DNA of 64,000 nucleotides from G020354785 sp964521285. Lineage in GTDB: Bacteria > Bacteroidota > Bacteroidia > Bacteroidales > UBA10428. The position numbers and the translations under genes are program-made. The stretch is taken from NCBI GenBank assembly GCA_964521285.1, contig CAZFQS010000017.1, forward strand, positions 1 to 64,000, written 5' to 3'. Shown in pieces: positions 62,801 to 64,000 of this stretch (the stretch's first letter is position 1; each line of letters opens with the position of its first letter). The notes under the pieces are model-generated. The model worked only from the letters and a program-made list of their open reading frames with translations. It was not told the origin of the DNA and did not search any database.

Positions 62801-62893
62801 GTCTGTCACCCTGCCGGTTACTTCTATGGCCTGCTGGGCAATAACAAGCATTGCAGGAAGGGTGAAGAAAATTAGCAAGAATAGTTTTTTCAT
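59867..62893 (-). CDS. SusC/RagA-family TonB-linked outer-membrane transporter (pair D)
   Basis: Signal peptide to about residue 20 (LVIAQ), carboxypeptidase-regulatory-like domain (VTGRVTDLNDKGIPGATVMVKGT, 24-105), canonical TonB-contact MDEVVVVGYG, plug with ATIRIRGLGTVRSDASPLYVVDNV and VLKDASSAAIYGVRAANGV, and a barrel ending ISVGLTLNF. At 1008 residues it is typical. It is the first gene of the locus and should import glucan oligomers released by the surface GH144-like enzyme. It has an unusually structured leader, described separately. Confidence 0.95.
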   Translation of the reverse strand: MKKLFLLIFFTLPAMLVIAQQAIEVTGRVTDLNDKGIPGATVMVKGTMQGTITDLNGVYAISVPGDAVLVFSFIGYQTEEIDVSGQTTINVQLNETAFDMDEVVVVGYGTAAVKDVTGTISVIRSDEITRQAVPNVGQALQGKVAGLQVSNDGNPGRPATIRIRGLGTVRSDASPLYVVDNVFVDDISFLSPQQIETITVLKDASSAAIYGVRAANGVIIITTKAGKYQNAKFNYSGYIGIQQVSNLLYLADKDQYITLVNEKLAVGEDRGTISTPFDPNTYTDNTDWFEEILNPALIHNHNIDITGGSEMSNYYFGVGLTSQEGLVKNDDYNRVNLRGTSDIKVNKILKAGFGITVSGWRIDSTANVLRQAFIAPPAFKPKVDEDTYSDPVLLGFGNFSNPAATIEYHNNVTQGLKTLANIYAEIMPLKNLSVRSSFTLDGNYTQKREYTPVHWVSVTQNDTLSHLTKSSTQDINYTFDNTATYKLVFGDHRLNTMVGLSLIQFKSQGLHGSTSQVPFFTESTLYLSNGSIDDLSADDWGSLIRSTSYFGRLFYSYKDRYLLTATFRRDGSSTFPREERWGTFPSVGLGWVISEESFFDNINFIDFLKAKASWGVLGNNQIPQNEFTVTVNNWGGYSIVYGPFGSSTVSTGASITSLVEPLLRWETVKELDAGIEVLMLDNRLNMELGYYHRMTDAAIFPVPLIGTSGTSGRSYLDNNADILNTGFELVLNWNEKVTDRFSYYFGGNFSFNHNEILRLEPGTLPFYDADAFNGALATYTQEGHPVGEFYVLEVDGVFQNFNEVNNYTDGSGNLIMPDAVPGDFRFVDQNSDGIIDDNDRIPYGSYTPKVLYAFNIGITYAQFDFSVEMHGVGGNKIYNAKRVNRFGNENYDADFAENRWHGEGTSDTYPSADVAGGKNAFPSTFFVETGAYFRIRNIQMGYTIPKSITDRISFESLRIYVSAQNPLTVFSYNGFSPEVPGGKPTTAGMDYGVYPLSRIISVGLTLNF

Positions 62894-63228
62894 AGTTTAT
62901 AGTTTAGAATGAATTATTGTTGGTTTTTCAGAGAATTTATAAAACAAGTTCTATAAATTCATTCTGATAACAAAGTAAATGATTACACCTTTAATGCTTG
63001 CTTGAGAATGTAGGTATCCACAGGACTCATTTTTAACTCACCTTCTCCGGATATACGTTTAATTAAGTATATGATAGACAATAATTTAAATTATCATCAT
63101 TATTTAAGTTTTTGTAATATTTATTTTTATATTTATTGAAGTTTTTAGTGTATTATTGTAGTGTTTTTTTATGAAAAATAGTACTTTTTTACTAAATATT
63201 CAATTAAAATCCGACCGGAGGTTGTTCT
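62894..63228. promoter_or_regulatory. Divergent control region between susC and the propeller sensor gene
   Basis: This 335-nt, very AT-rich gap separates the two divergent genes and must hold both promoters. In the susC leader two inverted repeats share an arm: GAATTTATA/TATAAATTC (62933-62941 and 62952-62960) and AGAATGAATT/AATTCATTCT (62906-62915 and 62956-62965). A possible minus-strand -7 box TACTTTG is the complement of CAAAGTA at 62971-62977. On the plus side GGAGG at 63217-63221 precedes the sensor ATG by 7 nt. The remaining sequence shows T- and A-tracts only. Confidence 0.5.
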
Positions 63229-64000
63229 ATGCAAAAGATTTTTTTTCAGAAAACTATCTCCATTATCACCTGCCTTTTAGCAGCTGAAATTATCATTAAC
63301 AGTCAACAACATGATCCATACACTATCCGCAACTTCACGAAAAAAGAGTACAGAGCTGAAAGTCAGAACTGGTCAATCACCAGGGATCAGAATGGTTATA
63401 TCTATGTTGCTAACAATATCGGATTACTTGAGTTTGACGGAGTTGAATGGAAATTCTATCCGGCTCCAAACGGAACTGTAATACGCTCAGTTGCAGTTGA
63501 CCATCATAACAGGATATTCACAAGTGGATACAGAGAAATTGGGTACTGGGAGAGAAACCAGACTGGAGAACTGGCATATAAATCACTGAATCAAATAGCA
63601 GAACCGCTTTTCAGCCAGAATGAGGAATTCTGGAATACAGTGATTATTGGTAGCAGGGTATACTTTCATTCTTTCTCCTCAATCTTCATTTATGATTTTG
63701 AAAAATTCATCGCAGTCAGAACAGATGCACCTGTTAACTCAATAAGCGTTATTAACGGGAAATTATGCGCACATATATCTCTTAAGGGTTTGTATTTGCT
63801 CGAAGATACCCTTCTTGTGCCTTTCCTTGTTTACCCGGAGCTGAAAAATGACATAGTTTATTTTTGCACTCCCCTTAAGGATTCAAGCCTGCTGATAGGC
63901 ACAGCATCAGAGGGATTATTCCTCTATAAAGACAACAGATTCTTCCCTTATCTGAAAGAGTGGAAGGACTTTTTTTCTGAGAATAAGATTAACCGGGGCG
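63229..64000 (+). CDS. Propeller-type sensor/regulator, 3' truncated by window edge
   Basis: The frame is open from the ATG at 63229 to the last base, giving 257 residues of an incomplete protein. A signal peptide (about residues 1-25, ending IINSQQ) is followed by propeller blades of the two-component-regulator type: NWSITRDQNGYIYVANNIGLLEFDGVEW near residues 50-77, VAVDHHNRIFTSGYREIGYW, and LLIGTASEGLFLYKDNRFF near 225-243. Such proteins continue into a Y_Y_Y domain, a membrane helix and either a LuxR-type helix-turn-helix or a histidine kinase. Its divergent position beside pair D makes it the likely regulator of that locus. The GGAGG ribosome site is stronger than usual for this phylum. 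Confidence 0.82.
   Translation, partial: MQKIFFQKTISIITCLLAAEIIINSQQHDPYTIRNFTKKEYRAESQNWSITRDQNGYIYVANNIGLLEFDGVEWKFYPAPNGTVIRSVAVDHHNRIFTSGYREIGYWERNQTGELAYKSLNQIAEPLFSQNEEFWNTVIIGSRVYFHSFSSIFIYDFEKFIAVRTDAPVNSISVINGKLCAHISLKGLYLLEDTLLVPFLVYPELKNDIVYFCTPLKDSSLLIGTASEGLFLYKDNRFFPYLKEWKDFFSENKINRG

Overview
The window is from a Bacteroidota genome, probably class Bacteroidia (Bacteroidales/Marinilabiliales-like). The evidence is four SusC/SusD pairs, four proteins ending in type A type IX secretion (T9SS) sorting domains, many short-signal lipoproteins, a LytTR/His_kinase two-component pair, a two-component-type propeller sensor and AT-rich intergenic DNA. Finer taxonomy cannot be read from the sequence alone.

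Layout. (1) 1-1000: tRNA-Leu(UAA) with a strong terminator, then a DUF3800 gene. (2) 1047-18684, all minus strand: a long outer-membrane gene train with two SusC/SusD pairs, two fasciclin (FAS1) lipoproteins, a T9SS cargo protein, a further lipoprotein and a MORN-repeat protein. No degradative enzyme is seen in it. (3) 18872-27404, minus: a SusC/SusD pair, a transaldolase-family protein, and the threonine catabolism genes tdh and kbl. These genes are separated by GC-rich palindromes of one dispersed repeat family, also found at 1001 and as a triple cluster at 27536-27644. (4) 27700-33530: an orphan SiaC-like phosphoprotein, a GH94 cellobiose phosphorylase divergent from a T9SS-exported GH12 endoglucanase, a STAS-like protein and a GH114 lipoprotein. 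(5) 33635-41598: a divergent carotenoid cluster. The minus arm carries a CrtI-type desaturase, a CruF-like hydratase, an acyltransferase, a glycosyltransferase and a TPR protein. The plus arm carries crtI, crtB and ispH. Together they predict an acylated carotenoid glycoside, with isoprenoid supply built into the operon. (6) 41634-46300, minus: a TonB-dependent receptor, a TPR protein, a sensor kinase and a LytTR regulator, packed as one operon. (7) 46392-51185: housekeeping genes mnmD, bcp, recA, a histidine phosphatase and glnS. (8) 51312-62893, minus: a polysaccharide utilization locus (SusC, SusD, GH144-like lipoprotein, GH3 lipoprotein, T9SS-exported GH144-like enzyme, small T9SS protein, terminator), most simply read as a beta-1,2-glucan system. 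A divergent propeller sensor gene at 63229 runs off the right edge and is its likely regulator.

The most interesting candidates are the enzyme-free FAS1/SusCD train, the acyl-glycosyl carotenoid cluster with embedded ispH, the GH144-GH3-GH144 locus with its small exported partner and two mutually exclusive leader hairpins, and the REP-like palindrome family. All functions are inferred from protein sequence patterns recognised by eye; no database search was run.
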